Below, in pieces: positions 11,238 to 21,452 of a stretch of 64,000 nt of DNA (positions are counted from its first letter, which is position 1; each line of letters starts with the position of its first letter). Under the pieces are notes generated by a model. It was given only the letters and a program-made list of their open reading frames with translations, searched no databases and had not been told where the DNA came from. Location of the stretch: the NCBI RefSeq assembly GCF_000834655.1, contig NZ_JXQQ01000009.1, positions 1 through 64,000 on the forward strand, given 5' to 3'. Both the position numbers and the translations under genes were made by a program. Origin of the DNA: Variovorax paradoxus. Lineage in GTDB: Bacteria > Pseudomonadota > Gammaproteobacteria > Burkholderiales > Burkholderiaceae_C.

Positions 11238-11325
11238 TAGAGGCAGTGCATCGGGCCACATTGCCGAACGGGCGCGCTCTGCGCGTCTGATGACACAGGC
11301 CTACTTTTAAGGGGACTTTGCGCAA

Positions 11326-11709
11326 ATGAAGAAACTTCTCGTTCTGGTGGCTGTTGCTGCCGCTCTGACTGCTTGCTCCAAGAAGGAAGAAGCGCCTGCC
11401 GCTGCTCCGGCTCCCGCCGCCGCACCTGCACCCGCTCCTGCCGCTCCGGCACCGGCTCCGGCCGCAGCACCTGCTGCAGCCCCGACGGCATCGGCCGCGG
11501 ACCTGCCGCAAGAGTGCAACGACTACCTGACGAAGGTCCAGACCTGCGTGGGCGCACAAAGCGGCGCTGCCGCCGATGCGATGAAGGCCAGCCTCGACCA
11601 GACCAAGGCGACCTGGGCTTCGATGGGCACCGACAAGGCTGCCCTGGGCCAGGCCTGCAAGGCTGCTTCGGACGCTTTCGCTGCACAAGCGACGGCCATG
11701 AAGTGCTGA
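11326..11709 (+). CDS. Small Ala/Pro-rich lipoprotein inserted in the atp operon
   Basis: 127 residues. The first 17 form a lipoprotein signal with a lipobox ending LTAC (C17). Next comes a low-complexity Ala-Pro tether (residues ~23-52), then a small helical domain (~55-127) with four cysteines at regular spacing (QEC, QTC, QAC, MKC) that could form two disulfides in the periplasm. The domain resembles DUF5339-type proteins, from memory and unsure. It lies on the operon strand between atpG and atpD, 88 bases after one and 126 before the other. No function in ATP synthesis is known. The first bases after the signal are typical operon codon usage, so it is not obviously foreign. Confidence 0.85.
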   Translation: MKKLLVLVAVAAALTACSKKEEAPAAAPAPAAAPAPAPAAPAPAPAAAPAAAPTASAADLPQECNDYLTKVQTCVGAQSGAAADAMKASLDQTKATWASMGTDKAALGQACKAASDAFAAQATAMKC

Positions 11710-13236
<1,527 letters not shown>

Positions 13237-13254
13237 GGCGGCATAGGAACTCAG

Positions 13255-13674
13255 ATGGCAAACACCATTCACGTCGACGTGGTCAGCGCGGAAGAGTCGA
13301 TCTTCTCGGGCGAAGCCAAGTTCGTCGCGCTGCCCGGTGAAGCCGGTGAGCTCGGCATCTATCCGCGCCACACCCCGCTGATCACGCGCATCCGCCCCGG
13401 TGCCGTGCGCATCGAAACCGCCGACGGCGGCGAAGAGTTCGTCTTCGTGGCCGGCGGCATTCTCGAAGTGCAGCCGAACGCGGTCACCGTGCTGTCCGAT
13501 ACCGCGATCCGCGGCAAGGACCTCGATGACGAGAAGGCCAACGTGGCCAAGGCGGCAGCCGAGGAAGCGCTCAAGAACGCGAAGAGCGACATCGACATCG
13601 CGATGGCGCAATCCGAGTTGGCCGTGATGGCCGCGCAGATCGCTGCGCTGCGCAAGTACCGCCAGAAAAAATAA
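13255..13674 (+). CDS. atpC: ATP synthase F1 subunit epsilon
   Basis: 139 residues. Epsilon sits on the central stalk and can inhibit ATP hydrolysis. The N-terminal beta barrel ([15 protein letters not shown], then [19 protein letters not shown]) and the two C-terminal helices are visible. It is the last gene of the operon and is followed directly by a strong terminator. Confidence 0.96.
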   Translation: MANTIHVDVVSAEESIFSGEAKFVALPGEAGELGIYPRHTPLITRIRPGAVRIETADGGEEFVFVAGGILEVQPNAVTVLSDTAIRGKDLDDEKANVAKAAAEEALKNAKSDIDIAMAQSELAVMAAQIAALRKYRQKK

Positions 13675-13701
13675 GAGCCCGGGCTCTTGCCTCCAGAAAA
13701 G

Positions 13702-13723
13702 GCCGCCTTCGGGCGGCTTTTTT
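13702..13723 (+). terminator. Rho-independent terminator of the atp operon
   Basis: The six-base stem GCCGCC/GGCGGC is closed by a TTCG tetraloop and followed by six T. It begins 27 bases after the atpC stop. Confidence 0.93.
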
Positions 13724-13839
13724 GCGCTTGGATGGGTGCATCCAGCCATCTTCGATCTGAACTTGGTCGAAGTTAGGCCTTGTCCGGCTGAAGCCCTGCC
13801 CCTAGTATTCGCGTTCGCCCGACAGCCCCAGACTGCGGG

Positions 13840-15072
13840 ATGGCAGCAAAAGAACACGGAGACAAGCGCGTGGCACCCTGGAGTGGCATCACTGCGGACG
13901 AAATGCAGTTGCTGGAAACGACCTTCTGGTCGGCCGGCGGCTCGCGCCATGCCATGGCCGAACAACTCGGCTTTTCCAAGAGCAAGGCCAATGCGTTGAT
14001 CGCCGGTCTCGTCGACCAGGGGCTGCTGGCCGAAGCGGGCCTCCAGCGCTCCTCGGGCGGACGCCGCGCCGAAAACCTCCAGCTGCATGCCGGCCTCGGC
14101 GTGCTCATCGGCATCGACATCGGCGCCACGAGCCTCGACGTGGCGGTGCTGCGCCCCGACCTCACCGTGCTCGCGCAGCACGACGAGCCGGCCGACGTGC
14201 GCGACGGCCCCGCGGTCGTTCTTGCCCGCGTTCGCATGCTGATGCGCGAGCTGCTCGCCCGCTGCGGCCACAGCGCCAAGAGTGTGCTGGGCATCGGCAT
14301 CGGCGTGCCCGGCCCCGTCAACTTCGAGATCGGCCAGCTCGTGAACCCGCCGCTGATGCCGGCCTGGGACAGCTTCTCGATCCGCGACTACCTGCGCGAG
14401 GACTACGCCGCGCCGGTGTTCGTCGACAACGACGTGAACCTCATGGCGCTGGGCGAGCTGTGGCGGCTCAAGCGCTCGCTCACCAACTTCCTCGTCATCA
14501 AGATCGGCACCGGCATCGGCTGCGGCATCGTCTGCCACGGCGAGGTGTACCGCGGCGCGGCGGGCTCCGCGGGCGACGTGGGCCACATCTGCGTGGACCA
14601 GGAAGGCCCGCGCTGCCACTGCGGCAATCTCGGCTGCGTCGAGGCGATGGCGGCCGGCCCTGCGATCACGCGCATGGCGATGCAGGCGGCCGAGGCGGGC
14701 GAGAGCGAAGCACTGGCCGAATGCCTGCGCGTGCACGGCCGCATCGACGCAATCGACGTGGGCCAGGCCAGCCGCGGCGGCGACACGGCGGCCAACGGGA
14801 TCATCCAGCGCGCGGGCAGCCTGATCGGTCAGATGCTCGCGTCGGTCGTCAATTTCTTCAATCCGTCGCACGTGTTCATCGGCGGAGGCATCACGCGCAT
14901 CGGGCCGCTGTTTCTCGCGGCCGTGCGGCAGAGCGTGTACCAGCGCTCGCTCGCGCTCTCCACGCGGCACCTGGAGATCCAGTACACGCCGCTCGGCACG
15001 CAGGGCGGCCTCGTCGGCGCCGGCGTGCTCGCGATGCACGAGACCCTGAAAGTTCGCGGAGTCGCGCCATGA
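13840..15072 (+). CDS. ROK-family transcriptional regulator / sugar kinase-like protein
   Basis: 410 residues. An N-terminal winged-helix part (residues ~15-65) is followed by a ROK ATPase-like core starting GIDIGATSLDVAV. The ROK zinc motif is present: the histidine of GHICVD, then CHCGNLGCVE near residue 265. ROK regulators usually repress sugar genes and let go when the sugar binds. Its stop overlaps the start of the ABC ATPase gene (ATGA at 15069), so it is the first gene of the transporter operon and probably controls it. The inducer sugar is unknown. Confidence 0.9.
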   Translation: MAAKEHGDKRVAPWSGITADEMQLLETTFWSAGGSRHAMAEQLGFSKSKANALIAGLVDQGLLAEAGLQRSSGGRRAENLQLHAGLGVLIGIDIGATSLDVAVLRPDLTVLAQHDEPADVRDGPAVVLARVRMLMRELLARCGHSAKSVLGIGIGVPGPVNFEIGQLVNPPLMPAWDSFSIRDYLREDYAAPVFVDNDVNLMALGELWRLKRSLTNFLVIKIGTGIGCGIVCHGEVYRGAAGSAGDVGHICVDQEGPRCHCGNLGCVEAMAAGPAITRMAMQAAEAGESEALAECLRVHGRIDAIDVGQASRGGDTAANGIIQRAGSLIGQMLASVVNFFNPSHVFIGGGITRIGPLFLAAVRQSVYQRSLALSTRHLEIQYTPLGTQGGLVGAGVLAMHETLKVRGVAP

Positions 15073-16622
15073 GTGCAGACAACACCCACGACCACGCCAG
15101 TCCCAAGGGCAGCGTCGCCGTCGAGTTCGACGGCGTCGTGAAGGCCTTCGGCCCCGTGCAGGTGCTGCACGGCGTGAGCTTCGAGCTCGCACCCGGCCGC
15201 GTGTACGGCCTCCTCGGCGAGAACGGCGCGGGCAAGTCCACGCTGATGAAGATCCTCGCGGGCTACGAACAGCTCACCGGCGGCAGGCTGCGCATCAACG
15301 GCCAGCCGCAGCAGTTCACGAGCTCGCGCGATGCCGAAGCGCTGGGCATCGTGCTGATCCACCAGGAGTTCAACCTCGCCGAAGACCTGAGCGTCGCGCA
15401 GAACATCTTCCTCGGCCACGAAAAGAAAAAAGGCTGGCTGCTCGACGACGCCTCGATGGAGCGCGACGCCGCCACTGCGCTTGCCGCCGTCGGCCTGCAG
15501 GTCGATCCGCGCACCAAGGTGCGCAAGCTCATCGTGGCCGAGAAGCAGCTCGTCGAAATCGCCAAGGCCATCGCCCGCCGCGCGCGTCTCCTGATCATGG
15601 ACGAGCCCACCGCCACGCTCACGCCCGGCGAGACCGAGCGCCTGTTCAAGCTCATCGCGCAGCTGCGCGCAGACGGCGTGACCATCGTCTACATCTCGCA
15701 CAAGCTCGACGAGGTGGAGCAGGTGACCGACGAGGTGATCGTCATGCGCGACGGCCGCTTCGTCGCCCGCGCGCTCACGCCCGATGTCACGCGCCACCAG
15801 ATGGCCAACCTGATGGTGGGCCGCGAACTGGCCGACCTCTACCCGCCGCGCGACCTCGTCGTGGCCGCCGACGCACCCGCCATGCGCGTGCGCAACTTCA
15901 CCGTGCCCGGCTGGGCGCAGGACGCGAGCTTCGAAGTGCGCCCCGGCGAGATCCTCGGCTTCGCGGGCCTCGTCGGCGCCGGCCGCACCGAGCTCTTCGA
16001 AGGCCTGCTGGGCCTGCGCCCCGCGAGCGGCAGCGTCGAGATGCTCGGCAAGCCCGTGCCGCACAACAAGGGCTGGCGCAATCCGCGCGATGCCGCCAAG
16101 AACGGCCTCACGTACCTGAGCGAGGACCGCAAGGGCAAGGGCCTGCACGTCAACTTCGGCCTGCGCCAGAACCTGACGCTGATGGCGCTCGAGCGCTACG
16201 CCAAGCCGTGGCTGCAGCCCGAAGGCGAGCGCGGCGCGCTGGCCGAGGCGGTGAAGGACTACGGCATCCGCACCGGCTCCCTCGACGTCAAGGCTTCGTC
16301 GCTCTCGGGCGGCAACCAGCAGAAGCTCGCACTCGCCAAGGTGCTGCAGCCGCAACCGAAGGTGGTGGTGCTGGACGAGCCCACGCGCGGCGTGGACGTG
16401 GGCGCCAAGCGCGACATCTATTTCCTGATCCAGCGACTCGCCCGCGAAGGGCTCGCGGTGATCGTCGTCTCGTCGGAGCTGATGGAACTGATCGGCCTGT
16501 GCCACCGCGTCGCGGTGATGCGCGCAGGCAAGCTCGTCGCCACGCTGGACGCGGACCATTTGACTGAAGAGGAGCTCATCGCTCATGCCACCGGAACAGC
16601 AAACTCCCCCGTCGCTGCCTGA
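15069..16622 (+). CDS. Sugar ABC transporter ATP-binding protein (RbsA/MglA type)
   Basis: 517 residues with two fused nucleotide-binding domains, as in ribose, xylose and galactose importers. The first Walker [10 protein letters not shown] is at residues 50-58, with Walker B in [12 protein letters not shown]. The second domain has the degenerate Walker A VGAGRTEL usual in this family, followed by [17 protein letters not shown] and [15 protein letters not shown]. It powers uptake through the permease that follows, overlapping it by 38 bases. Confidence 0.94.
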   Translation: MSADNTHDHASPKGSVAVEFDGVVKAFGPVQVLHGVSFELAPGRVYGLLGENGAGKSTLMKILAGYEQLTGGRLRINGQPQQFTSSRDAEALGIVLIHQEFNLAEDLSVAQNIFLGHEKKKGWLLDDASMERDAATALAAVGLQVDPRTKVRKLIVAEKQLVEIAKAIARRARLLIMDEPTATLTPGETERLFKLIAQLRADGVTIVYISHKLDEVEQVTDEVIVMRDGRFVARALTPDVTRHQMANLMVGRELADLYPPRDLVVAADAPAMRVRNFTVPGWAQDASFEVRPGEILGFAGLVGAGRTELFEGLLGLRPASGSVEMLGKPVPHNKGWRNPRDAAKNGLTYLSEDRKGKGLHVNFGLRQNLTLMALERYAKPWLQPEGERGALAEAVKDYGIRTGSLDVKASSLSGGNQQKLALAKVLQPQPKVVVLDEPTRGVDVGAKRDIYFLIQRLAREGLAVIVVSSELMELIGLCHRVAVMRAGKLVATLDADHLTEEELIAHATGTANSPVAA

Positions 16623-17613
16623 AGACGCCGCGGCGCATCGCGGCGAAGCCAAGCCAGGCTGGATGGCGCGCCTGCACGGCCTCGGTCCGGTCATCGGCCT
16701 CGTGCTGCTGTGCATCGCGGGCACGCTGCTCAACGGCGACTTCGCCACCGTCGACAACGCGATGAACGTGCTCACGCGCACGGCCTTCATCGGCATCATC
16801 GCCGTGGGCATGTGCTTCGTGATCATCTCGGGCGGCATCGACTTGTCGGTGGGCTCGATGGCCGCGCTCATCGCCGGCAGCGTGATCATGTTCATCAACT
16901 GGGCCGGACCGGCCTCGGGCTCGCCGCTGCTGGCGGTAGTGATGGGCGCTGTGCTCGCAGTGGTGCTCGGCGCGGTGTTCGGCCTCGCGCACGGCCTGCT
17001 GATCACCAAGGGGCGCATCGAACCCTTCATCGTGACGCTGGGCACGCTGGGCATCTTTCGGGCGTACCTCACGTACTTCGCCGACGGCGGCGCGCTCACG
17101 CTCGACAACGAACTGTCGGACCTCTATGCGCCGGTGTACTACGCGAGCCTGGCGGGCATCCCGGTGCCGGTGTGGGTGTTCGTGATCGTCGCGATCATCG
17201 GCGGCGTCATCCTCAACCGCACGGCCTACGGGCGCTATGTGCAGGCCATCGGCTCGAACGAGCAGGTGGCACGCTATGCGGCGGTCGACGTGGACCGCGT
17301 GAAGATCATGACCTACGTGCTGCTGGGCGTGTGCGTGGGCATCGCGACGCTGCTGTACGTGCCGCGGCTGGGCTCCGCCTCGCCGACCACGGGCCTCCTG
17401 TGGGAGCTCGAGGCGATCGCCGCGGTGATCGTCGGCGGCACGGCATTGAAGGGCGGCGCGGGCAGCATCACCGGCACGGTGGTGGGCGCGATCCTGCTCT
17501 CGGTCATCAGCAACATCCTGAACCTCACCAGCATCATCAGCGTGTACCTGAATGCTGCAGTTCAGGGCTTCGTGATCATCATCGTCGCGTTCCTTCAACG
17601 CGGCCGCAGATGA
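16585..17613 (+). CDS. Sugar ABC transporter permease (RbsC type)
   Basis: 342 residues, about ten membrane helices. The branched-chain/ribose permease signature is seen in [19 protein letters not shown] and, in the second half, [22 protein letters not shown] and [19 protein letters not shown]. It starts inside the end of the ATPase gene and forms the channel of the importer. The stop codon is followed at once by a dispersed repeat (17611-17703). Confidence 0.94.
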   Translation: MPPEQQTPPSLPEDAAAHRGEAKPGWMARLHGLGPVIGLVLLCIAGTLLNGDFATVDNAMNVLTRTAFIGIIAVGMCFVIISGGIDLSVGSMAALIAGSVIMFINWAGPASGSPLLAVVMGAVLAVVLGAVFGLAHGLLITKGRIEPFIVTLGTLGIFRAYLTYFADGGALTLDNELSDLYAPVYYASLAGIPVPVWVFVIVAIIGGVILNRTAYGRYVQAIGSNEQVARYAAVDVDRVKIMTYVLLGVCVGIATLLYVPRLGSASPTTGLLWELEAIAAVIVGGTALKGGAGSITGTVVGAILLSVISNILNLTSIISVYLNAAVQGFVIIIVAFLQRGRR

Positions 17614-17703
17614 TGGCCCCCCGGCTTTTCACTCGCCGCTCGCGCAACTCCACCACCCGAGGGGGAGGCGCGGCCGGCTTGGGGCGGCCCGGCGCTCGGC
17701 CGC
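17611..17703 (+). repeat. Dispersed intergenic repeat, family A, copy 1
   Basis: The ~93 bases after the permease stop begin TGATGGCCCCCCGGCTTTTC, pass through a CTCCACCACCCGAGGGGGAGG hairpin, and end GGGGCGGCCCGGCGCTCGGC. The minus strand of 60971-61073 has the same order of blocks. Both copies start at a stop codon and precede the next gene of the same operon. The element can fold into GC-rich hairpins but has no T-run. Confidence 0.8.
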
Positions 17704-17750
17704 AAATGTTTTTCCCGTTTCATTCCACCCACCAAGAGGAGACATCCAGC

Positions 17751-18713
17751 ATGACAACTTTCACTCGTCGCATCGCACTCACGGCCGTCGCCGCGGCAGC
17801 GTTTGCCAGCCTGCCCGCGCTCGCCGCGGAAAAGGTCAATCTCGGCGTTTCGATTCCTGCAGCCACGCACAGCTTCATGGGCGGCATCAACTACTGGGCC
17901 AACCAGGCGAAGAAGGACCTGGAGAAGGAACACAAGGACCTGAAGATCACGATCAAGACCGCCGCCAACGCGCCCGAGCAGGCCAACCAGCTGCAGGACT
18001 TGTCGACGGTCACCAAGATCAACGCGCTCGTCGTGTTCCCGTTCGAATCGGCCGCGCTGACCAAGCCGGTCGCGCAGGTCAAGGCCAAGGGTGCGTACGT
18101 CACCGTGGTCGACCGCGGTCTCACCGACACCAGCGCGCAGGACGCCTACGTGGCCGGCGACAACACCGCCTTCGGCAAGATCCCCGCCGAATACATCGTG
18201 AAGACGCTGGGCGGCAAGGGCAACGTGGTCGCGCTGCGCGGCATCGCCACCACGCTGGACAACGAGCGCATGGACGCCTTCAACGCGGTGCTCAAGGGCA
18301 GCCCCGACATCAAGCTGCTCGATGCCAAGTACGCCAACTGGAACCGCGACGACGCCTTCAAGGTCACGCAGGACTACCTCACGCGCTTCAAGCAGATCGA
18401 CGCCATCTGGGCGGCCGACGACGACATGGCCGTGGGCGTGCTCAAGGCCATCTCGCAGGCCAAGCGCGACGACATCAAGATCGTGTTCGGCGGCGCGGGC
18501 GCCAAGGACATGGTCAAGACCATCATGGACGGCAAGGACAAGCGCATCGGCGCCGACGTGAGCTACTCGCCCAAGTTCATCTACGACGCGATCAAGCTCA
18601 CCGCCGAAGCGCGCCTGAAGGGCGAGAAGCTGCCGGCGACGACGATCATTCCTTCGGTGCTGATCACCAAGGAAAACGCCAAGGACTTCTACCACCCCAA
18701 CTCGCCTTTCTGA
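17751..18713 (+). CDS. Periplasmic sugar-binding protein of the ABC importer
   Basis: 320 residues. A Tat-like or Sec signal peptide (RRIALTAVAAAAFASLPALA) is probably cut after residue ~25. The mature part is a type I periplasmic binding protein of the ribose/xylose kind (VNLGVSIPAATHSFMGGI, then VTVVDRGLTDTSAQDAYVAGDN). The ATG at 17751 follows a good AAGAGGAGAC ribosome site. It supplies substrate to the two upstream transporter proteins. A repeat-rich gap follows before the oxidoreductase gene. Confidence 0.93.
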   Translation: MTTFTRRIALTAVAAAAFASLPALAAEKVNLGVSIPAATHSFMGGINYWANQAKKDLEKEHKDLKITIKTAANAPEQANQLQDLSTVTKINALVVFPFESAALTKPVAQVKAKGAYVTVVDRGLTDTSAQDAYVAGDNTAFGKIPAEYIVKTLGGKGNVVALRGIATTLDNERMDAFNAVLKGSPDIKLLDAKYANWNRDDAFKVTQDYLTRFKQIDAIWAADDDMAVGVLKAISQAKRDDIKIVFGGAGAKDMVKTIMDGKDKRIGADVSYSPKFIYDAIKLTAEARLKGEKLPATTIIPSVLITKENAKDFYHPNSPF

Positions 18714-18724
18714 GTTTGTGGTCT

Positions 18725-18837
18725 TGCTCCCTCTCCCCATCGGAGAGGGCGGGGGTGAGGGCGGCATCGATTGCAAAGCAGTGCGCATGCAGCCGCCCCA
18801 GCCATCACCCTAACCCTCTCCCCAAGGGGAGCGGGGA
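18725..18837. repeat. Paired-hairpin intergenic repeat, family B, copy 1
   Basis: The left arm CTCCCTCTCCCCATCGGAGA continues into a GGGTGAGGG tail. After ~45 bases comes the reversed arm, CATCACCCTAACCCTCTCCC followed by AAGGGGAG. Each arm folds on itself and the two face each other, the layout of REP/BIME elements. It fills the gap between the binding protein and the oxidoreductase. Confidence 0.8.
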
Positions 18838-18858
18838 CAACACGGAAGCCAACTACCC

Positions 18859-20025
18859 ATGAGCTCCATACCTCTTCGCAAGCTCCGCTACGCCATGGTC
18901 GGCGGCGGCCGCGACGCCTTCATCGGCGCCGTGCACCGCAAGGCCATGGCGCTGGACGGCCAGATCGAACTCGTCGCCGGCGCGCTCTCGTCCAGCCCCG
19001 ACAAGGCACGCGCCTCGGGCCGCGACCTGGGCCTGGCCGACGACCGCAACCACGGCGACTGGCAGACGCTCCTGGCCGACGAGCTCCGGCGCCCGGCGGA
19101 CCAGCGCATCGATTTCGTTTCGATCGTCACGCCCAACCACGTGCACTTTCCCGTCGCGCAGGCCTTCGCCGACGCAGGCTTCCACGTCGTGTGCGACAAG
19201 CCGCTCGTCCACACGCGCGACCAGGCCGATGCACTGGTTGCCACCGTCGCGAAGCAGGGCACGGTGTTCGGCGTTACCTACAACTACACCGGCTACCCGA
19301 TGGTGCGGCAGGCGCGCGAGATGGTGCGCTCGGGCCAGCTGGGCGACATCCGCAAGATCGTCGTCGAATACAACCAGGGCTGGCTCGCGAGCCACGTCGA
19401 GGGCAGCGGCAGCAACAAGCAGGCCGACTGGCGCACCGACCCCGCGCGCAGCGGCGCCGCAGGCGCCATCGGCGACATCGGCTCGCACGCCGAGAACCTC
19501 GTGGCGAGCATCACGGGCCTCGAAATCGAAAGCCTCTGCGCAGACCTCACAGCGCACGTGCCGGGCCGCATGCTCGACGACGACGGCAGCCTCTTGCTGC
19601 GCTTCAAGGGCGGCGCGCGCGGCGTCCTGATCGCCTCGCAGATCAGCACGGGCCTGGAGAACGACCTGCGCCTGCGCATCTCCGGCGCGCTCGGCACGCT
19701 CGAATGGCACCAGGAGCAGCCGAGCCAGCTGGTGCACCTGCCGCACGACGGGCCCAAGCGCATCTTTACGCGCGGCGGTCCCTGGCTGTGCGAGGCGGCG
19801 CAGCGCGCGAGCCGGTTGCCGACGGGCCACCCAGAAGGTTTCATCGAGGCCTTCGCCAACATCTATGCGGGCGTGGCGGCGGACATCCGCGCGCGCCTCG
19901 CGGGGCAGACGGCCGATCCGCTGGCGGCCGACTACCCGCGCGTGGAAGACGGTGCGCGCGGCGTGCGGTTCATCGAGCGCACGGTGGCTTCGGCCCAAAG
20001 CCAATTAAAGTGGACGCCCTGGTGA
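18859..20025 (+). CDS. Gfo/Idh/MocA-family oxidoreductase
   Basis: 388 residues. The N-terminal Rossmann fold opens [19 protein letters not shown]; the family CDKP motif ([11 protein letters not shown]) lies near residue 115. The C-terminal half includes [11 protein letters not shown], where the catalytic His of such enzymes is usually found. Relatives oxidise inositols, glucosides or other sugars with NAD(P). Its place behind a ROK regulator and a ribose-type importer suggests it acts on the imported compound, which I cannot name. Confidence 0.88.
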   Translation: MSSIPLRKLRYAMVGGGRDAFIGAVHRKAMALDGQIELVAGALSSSPDKARASGRDLGLADDRNHGDWQTLLADELRRPADQRIDFVSIVTPNHVHFPVAQAFADAGFHVVCDKPLVHTRDQADALVATVAKQGTVFGVTYNYTGYPMVRQAREMVRSGQLGDIRKIVVEYNQGWLASHVEGSGSNKQADWRTDPARSGAAGAIGDIGSHAENLVASITGLEIESLCADLTAHVPGRMLDDDGSLLLRFKGGARGVLIASQISTGLENDLRLRISGALGTLEWHQEQPSQLVHLPHDGPKRIFTRGGPWLCEAAQRASRLPTGHPEGFIEAFANIYAGVAADIRARLAGQTADPLAADYPRVEDGARGVRFIERTVASAQSQLKWTPW

Positions 20026-20074
20026 TGCGCCGGCCTCGCACCCGCGAGGCCATGCCGCGTTGCCGCCGGCATCC

Positions 20075-20773
20075 ATGACGCACCCTTCCTTCGACGATTC
20101 ACCGCTTCCTTCGACGCGATGGCTGCGCGCCCTGTGGCTGCGCTGCAAGACGCTGTGGCCGCTCAAGCTGGTGGGCAACACCGTCGCCACCATCGGCTTC
20201 TTTCCGCTGTACTTCTGGATCATGAAGAACGCGGGCCAGGCGTGGGTGTTGCCGCTTACCGCGTTCGACCGCCTGATCGCGTTCTGGCCGGCGGTGCTTC
20301 CCATCTATCTTTCGCTCTGGGGCTACATCGCGCTGCCGGTGCTGCTGGCCAAGGACAGGCGCGAGCTCTGGAGCTTCTCTTTCGGGTGCGCGGCGATGAC
20401 GGCGCTCGCGCTGGTCGTCTTCTGGTTCATGCCCACGGCGATACCGAACTTCACGATCGATGCCACGCCGGGCACCTCGCTGCATTTCCTGAAGACGGTC
20501 GACTCGGCCGGCAATGCCTTTCCGTCGCTGCATGTGTCGTTCTCGGTGTTCGCCTGCATCGTGCTCGCGCGGCAACTGCGCGACGCCGGCGCGCCCGCAT
20601 GGCTGCGCCTCTTCAACGTGGCGTGGGCCGTGGCCATCGTGTATTCGACGATGGCGGTGCGCCAGCATGTGCTGATCGACGTGCTCGGCGGGTTGGTGCT
20701 GGGGCTCGCGCTCGGCTTCGTATCGCGGGAGCGCAGCGCGGCCGCGCCGCCGGTGGGCGCGCGCGCGGTGTAG
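20075..20773 (+). CDS. PAP2-family membrane phosphatase
   Basis: 232 residues, about six membrane helices. The phosphatase motifs 2 and 3 are visible as FPSLHVSFSVF and STMAVRQHVLIDVLGG, with the two histidines and the final aspartate. Motif 1 is replaced by MPTAIPNF, as in AUR1/inositol-phosphorylceramide-synthase-like members. It likely removes or transfers phosphate on a lipid headgroup at the periplasmic face. The ATG at 20075 is preferred to a TTG 15 bases earlier. Confidence 0.82.
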   Translation: MTHPSFDDSPLPSTRWLRALWLRCKTLWPLKLVGNTVATIGFFPLYFWIMKNAGQAWVLPLTAFDRLIAFWPAVLPIYLSLWGYIALPVLLAKDRRELWSFSFGCAAMTALALVVFWFMPTAIPNFTIDATPGTSLHFLKTVDSAGNAFPSLHVSFSVFACIVLARQLRDAGAPAWLRLFNVAWAVAIVYSTMAVRQHVLIDVLGGLVLGLALGFVSRERSAAAPPVGARAV

Positions 20774-20850
20774 GCCGGCCGTTGTATTGGTCGGGCGCGG
20801 CGCCTGCGGTACAAACTGGCATCGCCGTCCACCCCGATGCAGGAGCCCTC

Positions 20851-21372
20851 ATGAAGATCCGTTCGACCGTTGCCGCTGCCTGCTTGGCGGCCGCCGGCAT
20901 TTACGCCGGCCCCGCCTTCGCCATCGACTATCCCGCGCGCAAACCCGGCCTCTGGGAAATGCAGACCAGTGACGGCGCTGGCAGCAAGGCGAAGCCCGAG
21001 GCGATCCAGCAATGCATCGATGCCGCCACCGACAAGATGCTGCGCGAAATGGGCCAGGGCATGGGCAAGGACATGTGCGCCAAGCAGGACATGCGCATGG
21101 AGGGCGGCAAGATGGTGATCGACTCGGTCTGCAAGATCGGCCAGACCACGGCCACCTCGCAGGCCGTGATGACCGGCGACTTCAGCACCGGCTACCGCCT
21201 GGAGAGCAAGTCGACCTACAGCCCGCCGCTCATGGGCCGCGCCGGGGCCACCACCGTCGTGGAGGCCCGCTGGGTCGGACCGTGCAAGGCCGACCAGAAG
21301 CCCGGCGACATGGTGATGAACGGCATGAAGATGAACGTGCACGACATGATCGGCGGGCGCGGCAAGAAGTAG
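20851..21372 (+). CDS. DUF3617 periplasmic protein
   Basis: 173 residues. A signal peptide ends near GPAFA (residue ~24). The mature part has the DUF3617 opening RKPGLWEMQ, a cysteine pair (QQCIDA, DMCAKQ), and later SVCKIG and GPCKADQ cysteines, so two disulfides are likely. It is methionine-rich toward the C-terminus (GMKMNVHDM). The function of DUF3617 proteins is unknown; many are secreted by proteobacteria. Confidence 0.82.
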   Translation: MKIRSTVAAACLAAAGIYAGPAFAIDYPARKPGLWEMQTSDGAGSKAKPEAIQQCIDAATDKMLREMGQGMGKDMCAKQDMRMEGGKMVIDSVCKIGQTTATSQAVMTGDFSTGYRLESKSTYSPPLMGRAGATTVVEARWVGPCKADQKPGDMVMNGMKMNVHDMIGGRGKK

Positions 21373-21452
21373 CCCAAGTAGGCGCCGGCCCACACCGCTT
21401 CGGGGCGGCCGTTCGGCAGCGCCGCCGCATGGCCGGCCCTACGATGGCGGCC

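Noticed and set aside
8673..11261. Minus-strand open frame of 862 codons opposite atpA and atpG
   Set aside because: Antisense to conserved ATP synthase genes; no recognisable protein features.
11395..11480. GCTCC/GCACC repeats resembling a microsatellite
   Set aside because: This is the coding sequence of the Ala-Pro tether of the lipoprotein.
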